A stretch of DNA of 64,000 nucleotides from Pteria penguin (taxonomy: Eukaryota > Mollusca > Bivalvia > Pterioida > Pteriidae): positions 20,063,341 to 20,127,340 of the forward strand of contig CM068583.1 of NCBI GenBank assembly GCA_035048485.1. Direction: 5' to 3'. Made by a program: the position numbers and the translations under genes. Every line of letters starts with the position of its first letter. Within the stretch, counting starts at the first letter, position 1. The notes below the pieces were generated by a model. The model did no database searches, had not been told where the DNA came from, and was given only the letters and a program-made list of their open reading frames with translations. Shown piece after piece: positions 1 to 10,175 of the stretch.

Positions 1-1596
1 TGTATTGGCTTAGCTATGAATGTAATTCATATCTTTGAATACATTTGTACATTTGTATTGGCTTAGCTATGAATGCAGTTCATATCTTGGAATACATTAG
101 TATTGGCTTAGCTATGAATGTCATTCATATCTTTGAATACATGTGTATTGGCTTAGCTATGAATTTCAGTCATATCTTTGAATAAATTTGTATTGGCTTA
201 GCTATGAATGTAATTCATATCTTAGAATACATCTGTATTGGCTTAGCTATGAATTTCATTCATATCTTGAATAAATTTGTATTGGCTTAGCTATGAATGT
301 AATTCATATCTTTGAATACATTTGTACATTTGTATTGGCTTAGCTATGAATGCATTTCATATCTTAGAATACATTTGTATTGGCTTAGCTATGAATTTCA
401 ATCATATCTTTGAATAAATTTGTATTGGCTTAGCTATGAATGTAATTCATATCTTAGAATACATCTGTACATTTGTATTGGCTTAGCTATGAATGCAGTT
501 CATATCTTGGAATACATTTGTATTGGCTTAGCTATGAATGTCATTCATATCTTTGAATACATCTGTATTGGCTTAGCTATGAATTTCAATCATATCTTTG
601 AATAAATTTGTATTGGCTTAGCTATGAATGTAATTCATATCTTAGAATACATCTGTATTGGCATAGCTATGAATTTCATTCATATCTTGAATAAATTTGT
701 ATTGGCTTAGCTATGAATGTAATTCATATCTTTGAATACATTTGTACATTTGTATTGGCTTAGCTATGAATGCAATTCATATCTTAGAATACATTTGTAT
801 TGGCTTAGCTATGAATGTAATTCATATCTTTGAATAAATTTGTATTGGCTTAGCTATGAATGTAATTCATATCTTTGAATACGTCTGTATTGGCTTAGCT
901 ATAAATGCAGTTCATATCTTAGAATACATTTGTATTGGCTTAGCTATGAATGTAATTCATATCTTTGAATACATCTGTATTGGCTTAGCTATGAATTTCA
1001 TTCATATCTTTGAATAAATTTGTATTGGCTTAGCTATGAATGTAATTCATATCTTTGAATACATTTGTACATTTGTATTGGCTTAGCTATGAATGCAATT
1101 CATATCTTAGAATACATTTGTATTGGCTTAGCTATGAATTTTATTCATATCTTTGAATACATGTGTACATTTGTATTGGCTTAGCTATGAATGCAATTCA
1201 TATCTTAGAATACATTTGTATTGGCTTAGCTATGAATTTTATTCATATCTTTGAATACATTTGTACATTTGTATTGGCTTAGCTATGAATGCATTTCATA
1301 TCTTTGAATACATTTGTACATTTGTATTGGCTTAGCTATGAATGCAATTCATATCTTAGAATACATTTGTATTGGCTTAGCTATGAATTTTATTCATATC
1401 TTTGAATACATGTGTATTGGCTTAGCTATGAATGTAATTCATATCTTTGAATACATTTGTATTAGCTTAGCTATGAATGTAATTCATATCATTTAATACA
1501 TTCGTATTGGCCTAGCTATGAATGTCATTCATATGAATACATTCGTATTGGCTTAGCTATGAATGTCTTTCTTCCTATCTTTGAATACATTCGTAT
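1..1596. repeat. Minisatellite, about 34 units of 45 or 54 bp
   Basis: Units begin near TGTATTGGCTTAGCTATGAAT and repeat about 34 times to 1596; the array is cut by the left window edge. Two unit lengths alternate irregularly: about 45 bp, and about 54 bp with an extra TTGTACATT. Each unit carries a short palindromic core (ATGAATGTAATTCAT or a variant). The last three or four units decay. The 45-bp period is a multiple of three, so short repetitive reading frames occur, but stops break them and no coding role is supported. Confidence 0.95.
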
Positions 1597-2162
1597 TTAC
1601 CTACTTATGAGTAAGCACATTAAGGACAGTGCTAAATCTGCTAAATAAGAAACCTGCTAAAGTAAGTATACATAAGTTATACTAGTAATTACATGTATGT
1701 ATGGATGTATTCTGTTCTGGAATTGACTTAATTGTTTTACATCTATGATGTATATGACTTATTTAAGGCATTGACTTCGATTTTTCATGAAAAGACATGA
1801 CAGTAAGACATTAAAAGGTTTGTAATTTGTTAGTATGTGGCATCATAAATTAATGTGTCATTTTTCCCATATTTGTAAGGAATGGCATGATTACCATGAA
1901 AAACTCCAAAAAATGGAAGGGTCAATTTGCATCAGGAAAAATTTGGACAAAATATGACTTTCATAGGGACCTAAACTTGTCTTAATAATATGTTTCAGAC
2001 TGAGAAACTTAGTATGTGCTCCTAATGATGGAGCTAACTTTCTCTCATTCTTCATAATTTCTTTATTATGACCAACCAAGTGAATGTTTCAGTCTTTTTC
2101 TTTTTTGTGCAAGTAGGCACAGCTATGTACTTCAAGCATTAATAATTAAGGTTTAATTTCAG
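1597..2162. other. Non-coding stretch between minisatellite and CCDC125 exon
   Basis: AT-rich sequence with no recognisable exon. It is probably intron of the CCDC125 homologue, because the exon starting at 2163 is internal and its upstream exons are not visible in the window. It ends in a plausible acceptor, TTTAATTTCAG. Confidence 0.5.
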
Positions 2163-2270
2163 TTGGCTGTGTTAGGAGCATGTAAATGTAGAGGTACAAG
2201 CCCAGAACCTTGTGGTTGTGCACATGCAGGGGCGAAAATGAGACGGGAAATATTGATGCTAAAGGAGGAG
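2163..2270 (+). CDS. CCDC125: CCDC125 exon A (36 codons)
   Basis: Acceptor TTTCAG at 2157-2162 and donor GTAGGA at 2271. Exactly 36 codons, phase 0 on both sides. It encodes the Cys-rich signature with cysteines at exon residues 7, 9, 17 and 19, followed by the start of a helix. Confidence 0.85.
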
Positions 2271-5200
2271 GTAGGATGTTTTCACAGATGGAAAATGGGT
2301 ACTGTAATCACCAGTATATAATGCATACTTTTTTTCAAAGTTTGATGTGCATACCAAGGATCTAAAATGTAGCAAGTTTTTTTTCTCTCAATAAAATTGA
2401 TGTTTGTGCAAGAATGTCCATATAAATTTGATTGCTGAACTTTCAGGGAAAGCATAAATAACACAAAAGTTAATTGAACAGGAAATGTGTACTGGTCATC
2501 ATAATGTTTAATACATGCTGTGGGCATGTGAAAAATTGATTAATGGAATCTACCGCTATTGTCCGGTGGTGACAGAGAAATCAACCAACCCGAGTGTCAA
2601 ATTAGCTTAGTCCATGCCTTGGCATGGACTAAGCTAATTTGACACAAGGATTAGTTGATTTCTTTGTCACCATCGGACAATAGCGGTAGATTATTTTTCT
2701 CCCATTCAATAATTTGCCCCTAAATTTGTCATTTTCCCTTCCGTTTATGTTGTAAAATGAACAAAAATTAGGTTGCTTGACGTTGACGTATGTCATGTTT
2801 GCTTATGACATCATGATAACATTGAGCGCGAAATAAGTCGTGTAGCTTATCTTCCACCCCCCCTGTGGGAGACAGGTTGATCATTTTGCAGTAAATATGA
2901 GAATAATTCTGTGAATATGGGAGAAAATGATTTCAACAAGTCTATTCTGGAGAGAAGAGAACAATCGTATATAATGTGAATAGCATCTGCTTAACTCTAC
3001 TTGATTAATTACTGGCTGTTTATTATTGGCTATTAAGTACATGTATACCAAATACAAGCGATCAATAAAGTATGTACTTAGCAATTAGACTAATACTTCA
3101 AAGAAAATGTGTTATATTGATATTTAGAACAGTCTGATACAAAAATATACCTGAATTAAACGATTAGAATATGGAATTGATACGTGTATACCGTATATAC
3201 TCGCATATAAGTCGACCTGTGTATAAGTCAGGGGGTACGTTTTGGAGCTCAAATTCTGGGATTTGCCGTTGACCACATATAAGTCGGTTGGAATTTTTGA
3301 GTGAACAAAGCCTGTACATGTTAACCGAGATTCATTCATAGAAATGTATACAAAGGTTTGGGAGAATTTTCCCGCTCTGATGATCGTGCGCAATCACACT
3401 ACGGGAATTTAATTGGCATATTCAATAGAGGAGCATTTAAAACGTGATATATAAAAGATGTAATTATTTAAGATAAAACGATCTACCTGATGTTACTTCA
3501 TAGCTTAACTGACTACTTTTCGAATAATTTGGTAGCCGTGGCAACGCTGTTTTTTTTGTGGCCGTGAAAACGATCGTGGCTTCATTGCTTGTTTATTTAA
3601 CTATTAAGTAATTAACTCATTAACGCAGTGAAACCCTACTATGAATCGGTGAATGATACCGGACAAAGACTTGTTTACCACACCGACAAACCTACCGGTA
3701 TCATTAACATACTTCTAGTGTCGGACAGTTATTTAATCAATGGCCATCACGTCACGGCTCACTAAACCTGTAGACGCACTGTAGCGGATTTGTTTTACCT
3801 TTTGTGATGGATATTTCAACAACCAATAAGCGATATATTACGACTTTAAGTACAGAATCTGTTGGTCACAAAATATACATTTTATTGTCATAAAATCGTA
3901 TTTTAAAGCAGTACTGACTGGGAATTTCCTCTACTTTATCTATCATGTCTAATGTCTTCATTATCTGATAATAAACGGGAAAGTTTGGCTTCAGTCCAAG
4001 AACGGATTTTTTTTTCTCTCCGTCAGTATCTCGCATATAAGTAGGTAGTGCTTTTCGACCACGATTTTTTACTCCCAAAAAACCGACTTATATGTGAGCA
4101 TATACGGTAATGTAAATTTGTATAACCAGGTAATTTAGATTTATGTCCTTTCCTACTCTTCTCAGAATTAAGTCCTTTCTAGTCTTACCCACCTTGATAA
4201 TATACCGGGGAATTCACACTTCAATGAACAAGTCACGTTTGTCCAGTGACACTGGCTTCTTTGGTTGCATAACACAACCATTATGACTATATGTGGCCTC
4301 ATCTATTTTTATCATGCGCATTATATTTATTCCCAACTTTTGGAGATGGGCTTTATACACAGGAGGGCATTATACATGAGTGAGTACAGTATGTAACATA
4401 TAATCATTTAAAGTCTGATTACCAGTATTTAACATCTATTGAAGAAAATTGGAAACTTTTGATGGTAAGTCTTGGGAATGTTTAATAAAAAATAATTACA
4501 TTTTAAGTGATGAAATCGAGATAGAGTACTGAAGAAGGTTGAGATTTCTTTATAATAAAGATAGAGAGCTGTGCTGGCACGATATGCTATGGTGCTATGC
4601 TAGAAATTGTTGTTACATTTAACTTCTGAAAGGTGTGGTTCAAGCCTTATTTTTGTAGATGGTACGGTCCCACATTGTTTATCAGAATATCTGATTAGGC
4701 CTTTTAACTGTGTGGGCTCAAATGCTACACTGTACTCCCCATATTTCTCTTGGATTGAATCCTTATTGAGCTAAATGTGATCATCTGCTGGTTTAATTGC
4801 CATTTCTTCACCGCTAAACATAGAAAAAAAAAATTGGTACATTAAACTACTTGTAAAACAGATTAGATGCTTTTAAGCATCAATGTGTCAATAACAAATA
4901 GGGATGTCTGGTCTACTTTGAGTTCTTCATTGTTATATAAAGGGGAAATAAACATAAAAACCTCTAAAAGCAATTTGAATTTGCAGATTGAGACTAGTAA
5001 GAGAAGGAGAAGGGAGGCCTATCTCACTATAGATGCCTACAGATCAGCATTTGAGGAGCAGTTATACAAGAATAAACAGCTATTGATTCAGGTAGCAGAG
5101 ATTGCTGTATCAGGACCTTCCAAAATTGAGAGGGCAAAAACCATTATCAAGAATCTCATTCATTTGTTAAATGATGGTCAGTTTTCTTGTTTTGTTCCTG

Positions 5201-7837
5201 TAATATATTTCAGTATGCTATCTCCAAGTTTTATATCTTTAATGATACAATATTAAATTTTAGTGGGAATTGTTTATCTAAAGTGACATGAATGAAATTA
5301 TTTAAGCAAAAATAAAAACAAAAACCCCAAAAACAAAAGGGGTACAGATTGACAAGCTGCAGGGGAAACTTTCATATAGTATGATGTTAACTTAGATCAA
5401 ATGTAGGTCAAATTCAAGCACATATGTAATATGAAAGCCTTAGCTCCTATGATTGAAAAGTTACAGCCAAGGATATATTCCTTAAATGTACGTCAAAAAC
5501 ATGAAGGTCAAGGTCACAACGTCTTAAATTACAGTACCAGACCTACCATCTTGTATAGCTGGAGAATATAATTTCTGAGATTTGAATTTTGGCAGGTCTG
5601 TAGTACCAATGGAAAGGTCTTGCCACAAGAGTTACTTCTGTGAAATGTTGTAGCCCTATCTCTTTTGGTTCAAAAGTGAAGCCCAATATTAATTTTTTTT
5701 TTTTAATAAGGCAAAATATGTCAGATTTAATGTTCAATATCAAAAAGCCATTTATTATCGTATCAATGGAAAACTCTAACCGCAAGAAATACACATGTGA
5801 AATATGAAAGACTTAGTTTTAAAAGTTACTTAAAGGATTCATTTTTGGAAATGTAGGTCACAAGGTAATAAACCATGTACCAATGAGATAGTCTTGCAAA
5901 CAGAAAGACACATGTGTAATATGAAAACACTGATTGGTATGTTTGAAGAGTTATGTCAAAAGTTAAAATCGTCTTCAGACATATAGACAGAGACAAAAAT
6001 TATATGTCCCCATATCGAAAAATCAAAAACTAGATGCATCATATTTCAAAAACGCCTCTTTTTACAGATGATTATCTGCTGAATGTTAGTAGACACCCAA
6101 TCTATTCAGTGAATGGTGCCAAATCTATGTCACAAAGTACAGAAGAATCGGACCAAACAATGACAGATAAAGATCTAGTGCTAGCCCTAACACAGATTGT
6201 GAGTAATATTCATCAGTTTCATGCTCTTTATTGTGTTTTAAGCATTTCATATTATGAATTAGATTTCTTAAAAATACAGTTATTATTATGTGATCTTGAT
6301 TTTTTTGTAGCCATTTATCCATCTTATCGAGACTAACACAAAATACAGAATTTATATGAAAAAACCACTAAAACAACAAAGTCCAAGAAGATGTCAAAAA
6401 AATGTCAAAACTTGATTTTAGAATGGAACTAAAAACTGCAAGACTTCTTAAGAAACCTCTCTAGATGTTTTTTATGCATTCTGTTTGTTGATCTATGTAG
6501 CTGGTCTAAAAAAGAAGTTTCTCAATGGAGGGTACTCTTTCGGAGCCTGTATCAACCTGCCCTGGATCCACCCCTTGACAGATCTGGCCTAAACACAGAA
6601 AAATTTATAAGGACCATGAGTACTTCATGCCTAACAAGTTCATCAAAAACTTTCAATTATAAGTTTATTAACCTCCCCCAACACCCACCCTTTTTCTTTA
6701 ATCTGAAAAAATTTCCATAAATTCCTCAAATTAGTTTTGTTTTCCATTTCAAATCAGTTAAAGTACCCATTGATAGATTTTTTTTTTTACATCTTTCGAT
6801 GCGGGAGTTGAACCGCGGATCTTTCCAGTTACCAGCGGAGTACCTCATCCACTGGGCTACACCTTCTTGTTAAAATACCCAAAATCAATGCATTATAAAT
6901 AATCTACAAGAAGAAAATTTAAGAAATAACCTGAAAATAGGATTCTATATATATAAAAAAAACAACAAAAATGTTAAAAAAAAGTTTCAAAACTTTGATT
7001 TTGGAATGGAATAAAAAAAATCCCAACACTTCTTAAGATGTCCTTTTAGATCGTTCTTATGCATTTGGTTTGATGATATATGTTGCTGGTCTGAAGAAAT
7101 GTATCAAACAAGTGTACAGTCTGTGGCCTATGTTGACCCACCGTTTGACATATTTGGCTGAAACAGCAAAAACGTTTGGGAACCTGGAGTACTAAATGAG
7201 AAGTCCATTAAAGCTTATCATTACAAACTATTAGTACATGTAGATCTACCTCTATTTTAGTCTATTAGAAAATTGCAAAAAAAAAATTGCAAAAAACACG
7301 AGTTATATGTATTGGCACATTTTCAACAACATCTGTTCATACTTTGGTAGATGCATCCAGCCCCAACTTATGTTCCTTGGTAATTTTTGGAGCATTAAAG
7401 GTTCCCTATCTGATAGAGTCAACCATTGATTTGATGCAGGTTACTGAGTATCCATCAGGATTCTGATTTCCTGGTTTCTTAACGTTTGTTTTTCAAACAG
7501 AGTAAAGGAACATTTAAGAGCAAAAGGAATCTAAAACTACTCCATGCATCTGTTTACAACAGATAGTCAATGAAATTCATTTTGACATTTCCTCTTTAAC
7601 TTTCTCATTTTGAACTAAAAATTCTTTGATTTTGTATGAAATGACACTCTTCATTTTTCATAAATCATTTCCATTATGCATATATTTCAGCTTCATGTTT
7701 GGAATGTTTGTATATTTCAGCTTCATGTTAGGAACGAAGCATTTGCCCACCAGAAAGTAGCAGCCCAAGTGCTCAGTGAGCGAGTACAGGATCTGGAATC
7801 TCAGTTAGCTTCTTACCAGGAGGAAGTCTTCCACTGA
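2163..7837 (+). CDS. CCDC125: CCDC125 homologue, last four coding exons (5' part outside window)
   Basis: The exons 2163-2270, 4987-5176, 6068-6198 and 7721-7837 join in phase (0, 1, 0) into about 181 C-terminal residues ending at a TGA. The first block (LAVLGAC, then a Cys-rich stretch with CGCAH and a basic amphipathic helix) matches the conserved LAVLGAC/CSCA block of vertebrate CCDC125, as I recall that family. The next exon continues with a REAY..DAYR.AFEEQL block equivalent to the vertebrate EEAY..DAFR.AFEQQL segment, and ends in LLND. The last exon has a NEAFAHQK motif comparable to EEALAHQR. CCDC125 is a cytoplasmic coiled-coil protein linked to cell motility and Rho-GTPase signalling; its biochemical role is poorly defined. 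Upstream exons would lie left of the window. The family call is confident; the exact ends of the alternative last acceptor are less so. Confidence 0.85.
2547..2692. mobile_element. Long palindromic (fold-back) insertion, 72-bp arms
   Basis: Arms 2547-2618 and 2621-2692 are inverted copies with about 6 mismatches in 72 positions, separated by a 2-bp spacer. It lies in a CCDC125 intron. The shape is that of a fold-back MITE. No clear target duplication was found. Confidence 0.8.
3191..4107. mobile_element. Non-autonomous TIR DNA transposon with TA target duplication
   Basis: The ends CCGTATATACTCGCATATAA and its inverted partner at 4084-4107 match in 22 of 24 positions and are flanked by TA on both sides (3189-3190, 4108-4109). 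The motif ATATAAGTCG recurs inside both ends as subterminal repeats. The 917-bp body holds short reading frames (for example minus strand 3866-4078) that I do not recognise as transposase. A TA target suggests a Tc1/mariner-type mobiliser. It lies in a CCDC125 intron. Confidence 0.75.
4987..5176 (+). CDS. CCDC125: CCDC125 exon B
   Basis: Acceptor TTGCAG ends at 4986 and donor GTCAGT starts at 5177. 190 nt, leaving phase 1. It encodes a basic helical segment with the REAYLTIDAYRSAFEEQL core and ends in a hydrophobic helix finishing with LLND. Confidence 0.85.
5330..6010 (+). repeat. Degenerate copy of a GGTCAAGGTCA-type dispersed repeat
   Basis: Contains family phrases such as AAGGTCAAGGTCACAA, ACCAATGGAAAGGTCTTG, AATATGAAAG and GGTTCAAAAGT, repeated with drift, and ends in a short purine-rich tail (AGACAGAGACAAAAA). 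It resembles the better preserved copies at 39709, 49077 and 54891. It lies in the intron between CCDC125 exons B and C. Confidence 0.55.
6068..6198 (+). CDS. CCDC125: CCDC125 exon C
   Basis: Acceptor TTTTTACAG ends at 6067 and donor GTGAGT starts at 6199. 131 nt; it completes the split codon from the previous exon and ends in phase 0. It encodes a polar, Ser/Thr-rich linker and the beginning of a helix (DLVLALTQI). Confidence 0.8.
6386..6680 (-). repeat. Degenerate fragment of the AGCTCACC-ended element
   Basis: Follows the minus-strand copies at 24-27 kb phrase by phrase: AATGGAACTAAAAA, CTTCTTAAG, CTCTAGATG, TTTTTATGCATTCTGTTTG, GGAGGGTACTCT, GACCATGAGTACTTCATGC. Much older than the copies at 11.8 and 24 kb. 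Confidence 0.6.
6791..6865 (-). mobile_element. tRNA-like SINE head, relic
   Basis: The reverse complement has an A-box-like AGCCCAGTGGATGAGG and a B-box-like GGTTCAACTCC. No body or tail and no target duplication could be delimited. It is not a functional tRNA gene. Confidence 0.5.
6968..7200 (-). repeat. Second degenerate fragment of the AGCTCACC-ended element
   Basis: Repeats the same phrases as 6386-6680 (TTGATTTTGGAATGGAA, CTTCTTAAGATG, TATGCATTTGGTTTG, CTGGTCTGAAGAAATG), so it is an adjacent unit of the same family rather than unique sequence. Confidence 0.55.
7721..7837 (+). CDS. CCDC125: CCDC125 last coding exon
   Basis: Acceptor TATATTTCAG ends at 7720 and the stop TGA is at 7835-7837. 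38 codons of coiled coil, including NEAFAHQK and QDLESQL. A near copy of the same acceptor lies exactly 30 bp upstream (ending at 7690). The intervening 30 bp are open and in frame, so a variant exon starting at 7691 would add ten residues. Confidence 0.85.
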   Translation, partial: LHVRNEAFAHQKVAAQVLSERVQDLESQLASYQEEVFH

Positions 7838-8885
7838 TGAATCTCCATCTCGTATTTATTCCTTATATCAAAAATGCCTTTTACTCCATGGATCACTTAC
7901 GTATACCAATCCAAGTCTTTTTTTTCTGAAATCCTGATTTTGTATATGACCAGTAGGTATGAACTGTGTTTTTGTAATATATGTATTCTCATGGATTGAA
8001 GTTTAAACCTATTTAGTGGAATTTTTGGATTGTTAAACTGTTCCTAAACTTCATTTTTTCTGTATCTATATAAAGAAGAATTTATATGAATTGTGTTTTA
8101 CAAAATGTTGTATTTCTTATGAATATATTGTGTTGATTTTTTTGGTATTTATTGTACTGTATATTGAGCATTGAATAGCATCAGGTATTCAAAAGGGCAT
8201 ATTTTATTGGATAATGTAAACCAGTTTATGTTATATTGCTTTATATATTAATTCAGTTGCAGATGAAATATATAAATATTGTAATTTAATATTCTTTTAA
8301 GATCATAGATACAATAAGCTTTTGTTTTTGTATCAGTTTTCATAGCATTGTGATGTGTGTGAAATATTCTTTACAAAACAGTTATTTAACATTGAATCAT
8401 ATTTATAATTATGATGTTTTTTAAACAATCATGTTTGACTATTATGCATGTTTCAATTAATTTTGAAGATTCTACGTCATATTCTTGCTGCATTATCTTG
8501 CAATAACTACGTCTTCCACATTATTTTATGGTAGAAATCCAAATATTCTGTCAGAAAGATCTCATTTATTGTATACAAAAACCCCATACTTTTACAAAAG
8601 TATAATTTGAAGAAATGCCTATTATGTTAAATAGGCATTTCTCCAAATTATACTTTTGTAAAAGTTTTTTTAATTCTTTTACAGAAATTACAATAATCAT
8701 GATCTTTGTTTTATACATCAATGCATACTGCTTGAAATTTAAAAGTACAGAGTAACTATGTGCAATATTTATGTCTGAAAGGGTTGTGCGATTTGTGATT
8801 TAAATTCCCTTTATGAGTTTATGAACCTCCTTTAATATAATGTTATAATTATTTTGTGAAAAATGGTTGTACATAATTTATTGTT
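7838..8885 (+). other. CCDC125 3' untranslated region and flank
   Basis: No reading frame of note. I did not find a convincing AATAAA signal, so the transcript end is unknown. It contains the hairpin at 8589-8664. Confidence 0.45.
8589..8664 (+). repeat. Near-perfect 34-bp hairpin in CCDC125 3' flank
   Basis: Arms 8589-8622 and 8631-8664 are inverted copies with one mismatch (a G-U pair as RNA) and an 8-nt loop. If transcribed it forms one long duplex. It could be a small fold-back element, an A-to-I editing substrate or a precursor-like stem. No target duplication was seen. Confidence 0.85.
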
Positions 8886-8897
8886 TATAGATTTTAT

Positions 8898-9575
8898 TGG
8901 CCGGATTGCAAAGCAATTACAGTCTATAGGTTTGGGAATGTCTGTCTGTCTGTTGGTCCATCTGTCTGTCAATCAACATTTTGGTTAGTTTCTGGTTGAA
9001 GCAAAATCTCAACAAGCAATAGGAGTATAAACATAACAGGTTCCTTATGACCAGAGCTTTCAAATTATGCCATGACTTTTGACTTAATGACCTTGAACCT
9101 GGACTTTGACTTACTTTTAAGAAACCTTAACTTTGGCTGTATCTTTTTAATCAATAGGGATAGGGCTTTGATATCTCACACATATATTCTTTATAATAAG
9201 TTCTTTTAATTGAAAGCTGGCGTGGCCTAGTGGTATCACGTCAGACTCCTGATCAGGAGACCAGGGTTCGAGTCCTGCTCTGGTCATGCCGGTGTTATGT
9301 CTTTCAGATGAGACAGTAAAAACCGAGGCCCCGTGTCGTGGTATGCATGGCACGTTAAAGATCCCTCACTGCTTTGGGTGGGTCCGTTGCAAAGGTCAAA
9401 TTTGTATGCCCCGCATCAGGCAGATGCCGTCACCATATACGTGAAATATTCGTGGTGTGACGTAAAACAAAAATCAATAAATCAATCTTTTAATTGATAC
9501 CATGACTTTTGACCTTGTGACCTTGGCCTTGTTTTGTATTTGCTTTGCAATCTGGTCATACCGTCTTTAGCAATT
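8898..9575. repeat. Dispersed repeat with inverted GATTGCAAAGCAA ends, split by a SINE
   Basis: Begins GGATTGCAAAGCAATTACAG and ends near TTTGCTTTGCAATCTGG, its inverted counterpart. The body has the phrases CATGACTTTTGAC, TGACCTTG and TCTGTCTGTCTG, typical of bivalve repeats. The SINE at 9214-9485 interrupts it. Confidence 0.55.
9214..9485 (+). mobile_element. tRNA-derived SINE with 12-bp target duplication
   Basis: A head with A box GTGGCCTAGTGG and B box GGTTCGAGTCC is followed by a conserved body (CACGTTAAAGATCCCTCAC, ATGCCCCGCATCAGGCAG, ATACGTGAAATATTC) and an AATCAATAAATCAATC tail. TCTTTTAATTGA flanks it exactly at 9202-9213 and 9486-9497. Further copies of the family are at 18304 (intact) and 9916, 42361, 55830 and 60318 (relics). 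Confidence 0.9.
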
Positions 9576-9915
9576 TCTTGTTTAGTAAACAGATTTTAAA
9601 AGTAATTTGAGCTATTGTATTTTCTGAGACATTGAAAATCTTCTCTATTTCATATGATAGAACTTCATGCATTGTTATCCTAACAAGATTTTATATACCT
9701 CCATTGGTGACTTTTTGTTAAGGCCTTTATTTCCTTTTATCTATTTGATGACATGGAGACACTTGAAAAATGTCAACCACTAATGGAGACAGTATCAGGC
9801 TTTCTCTATGTAGAACTTTGGTTTTCAAACCTGTTCCAATGAAGATGCTAACCAAAAGGAATTCCAGAATAATGCTGTTACCCACCACATACTCACTGAA
9901 TCCCTGTACTTCCTT

Positions 9916-10175
9916 GATGGAGTCATGATAGCTCAGTCTGTAGTGTGCCCGGTACCTAGCCAAGAGGTCTAAGGTGTGAGTTACTTGCCACTTGTCAATG
10001 TTTTATACAAGATAGTAATAACTGAGGTTAGGTGTCATGATGGATGTTTGCATATAGAAAGATCCTTCATTTCTTTGTGTGGGTCTGATGGGAAGGGCTA
10101 AATTTCTGATCATTTTATCAAACAGCTGCAATACCCATATGAGTGAAATAACCTTGGCATGACCTATGTACTTGA
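9916..10175 (+). mobile_element. Old relic of the same SINE family
   Basis: Retains a diverged tRNA-like head (TAGCTCAGTCTGTAG), then AGATCCTTCATTTCTTTGTG, GGGTCTGATGG, a CAGCTGCAATACCCATATGAGTGAAATA counterpart of the body, and CTTGGCATGACCTATG. No target duplication was found. Confidence 0.55.

Noticed and set aside
420..1496. Repetitive open frames with a 15-residue period (CIGLAMN.IHIFEYI) in the minisatellite
   Set aside because: They arise because the 45-bp unit is a multiple of three; stops interrupt them and the 54-bp units vary. There is no start context or splice support.
9214..9290. Possible tRNA gene (A and B boxes)
   Set aside because: No cloverleaf with a usable anticodon could be drawn, and it is followed by the family's body and tail; it is a SINE head. 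The same holds at 14451, 15313, 18500-18579 and 29344-29432.
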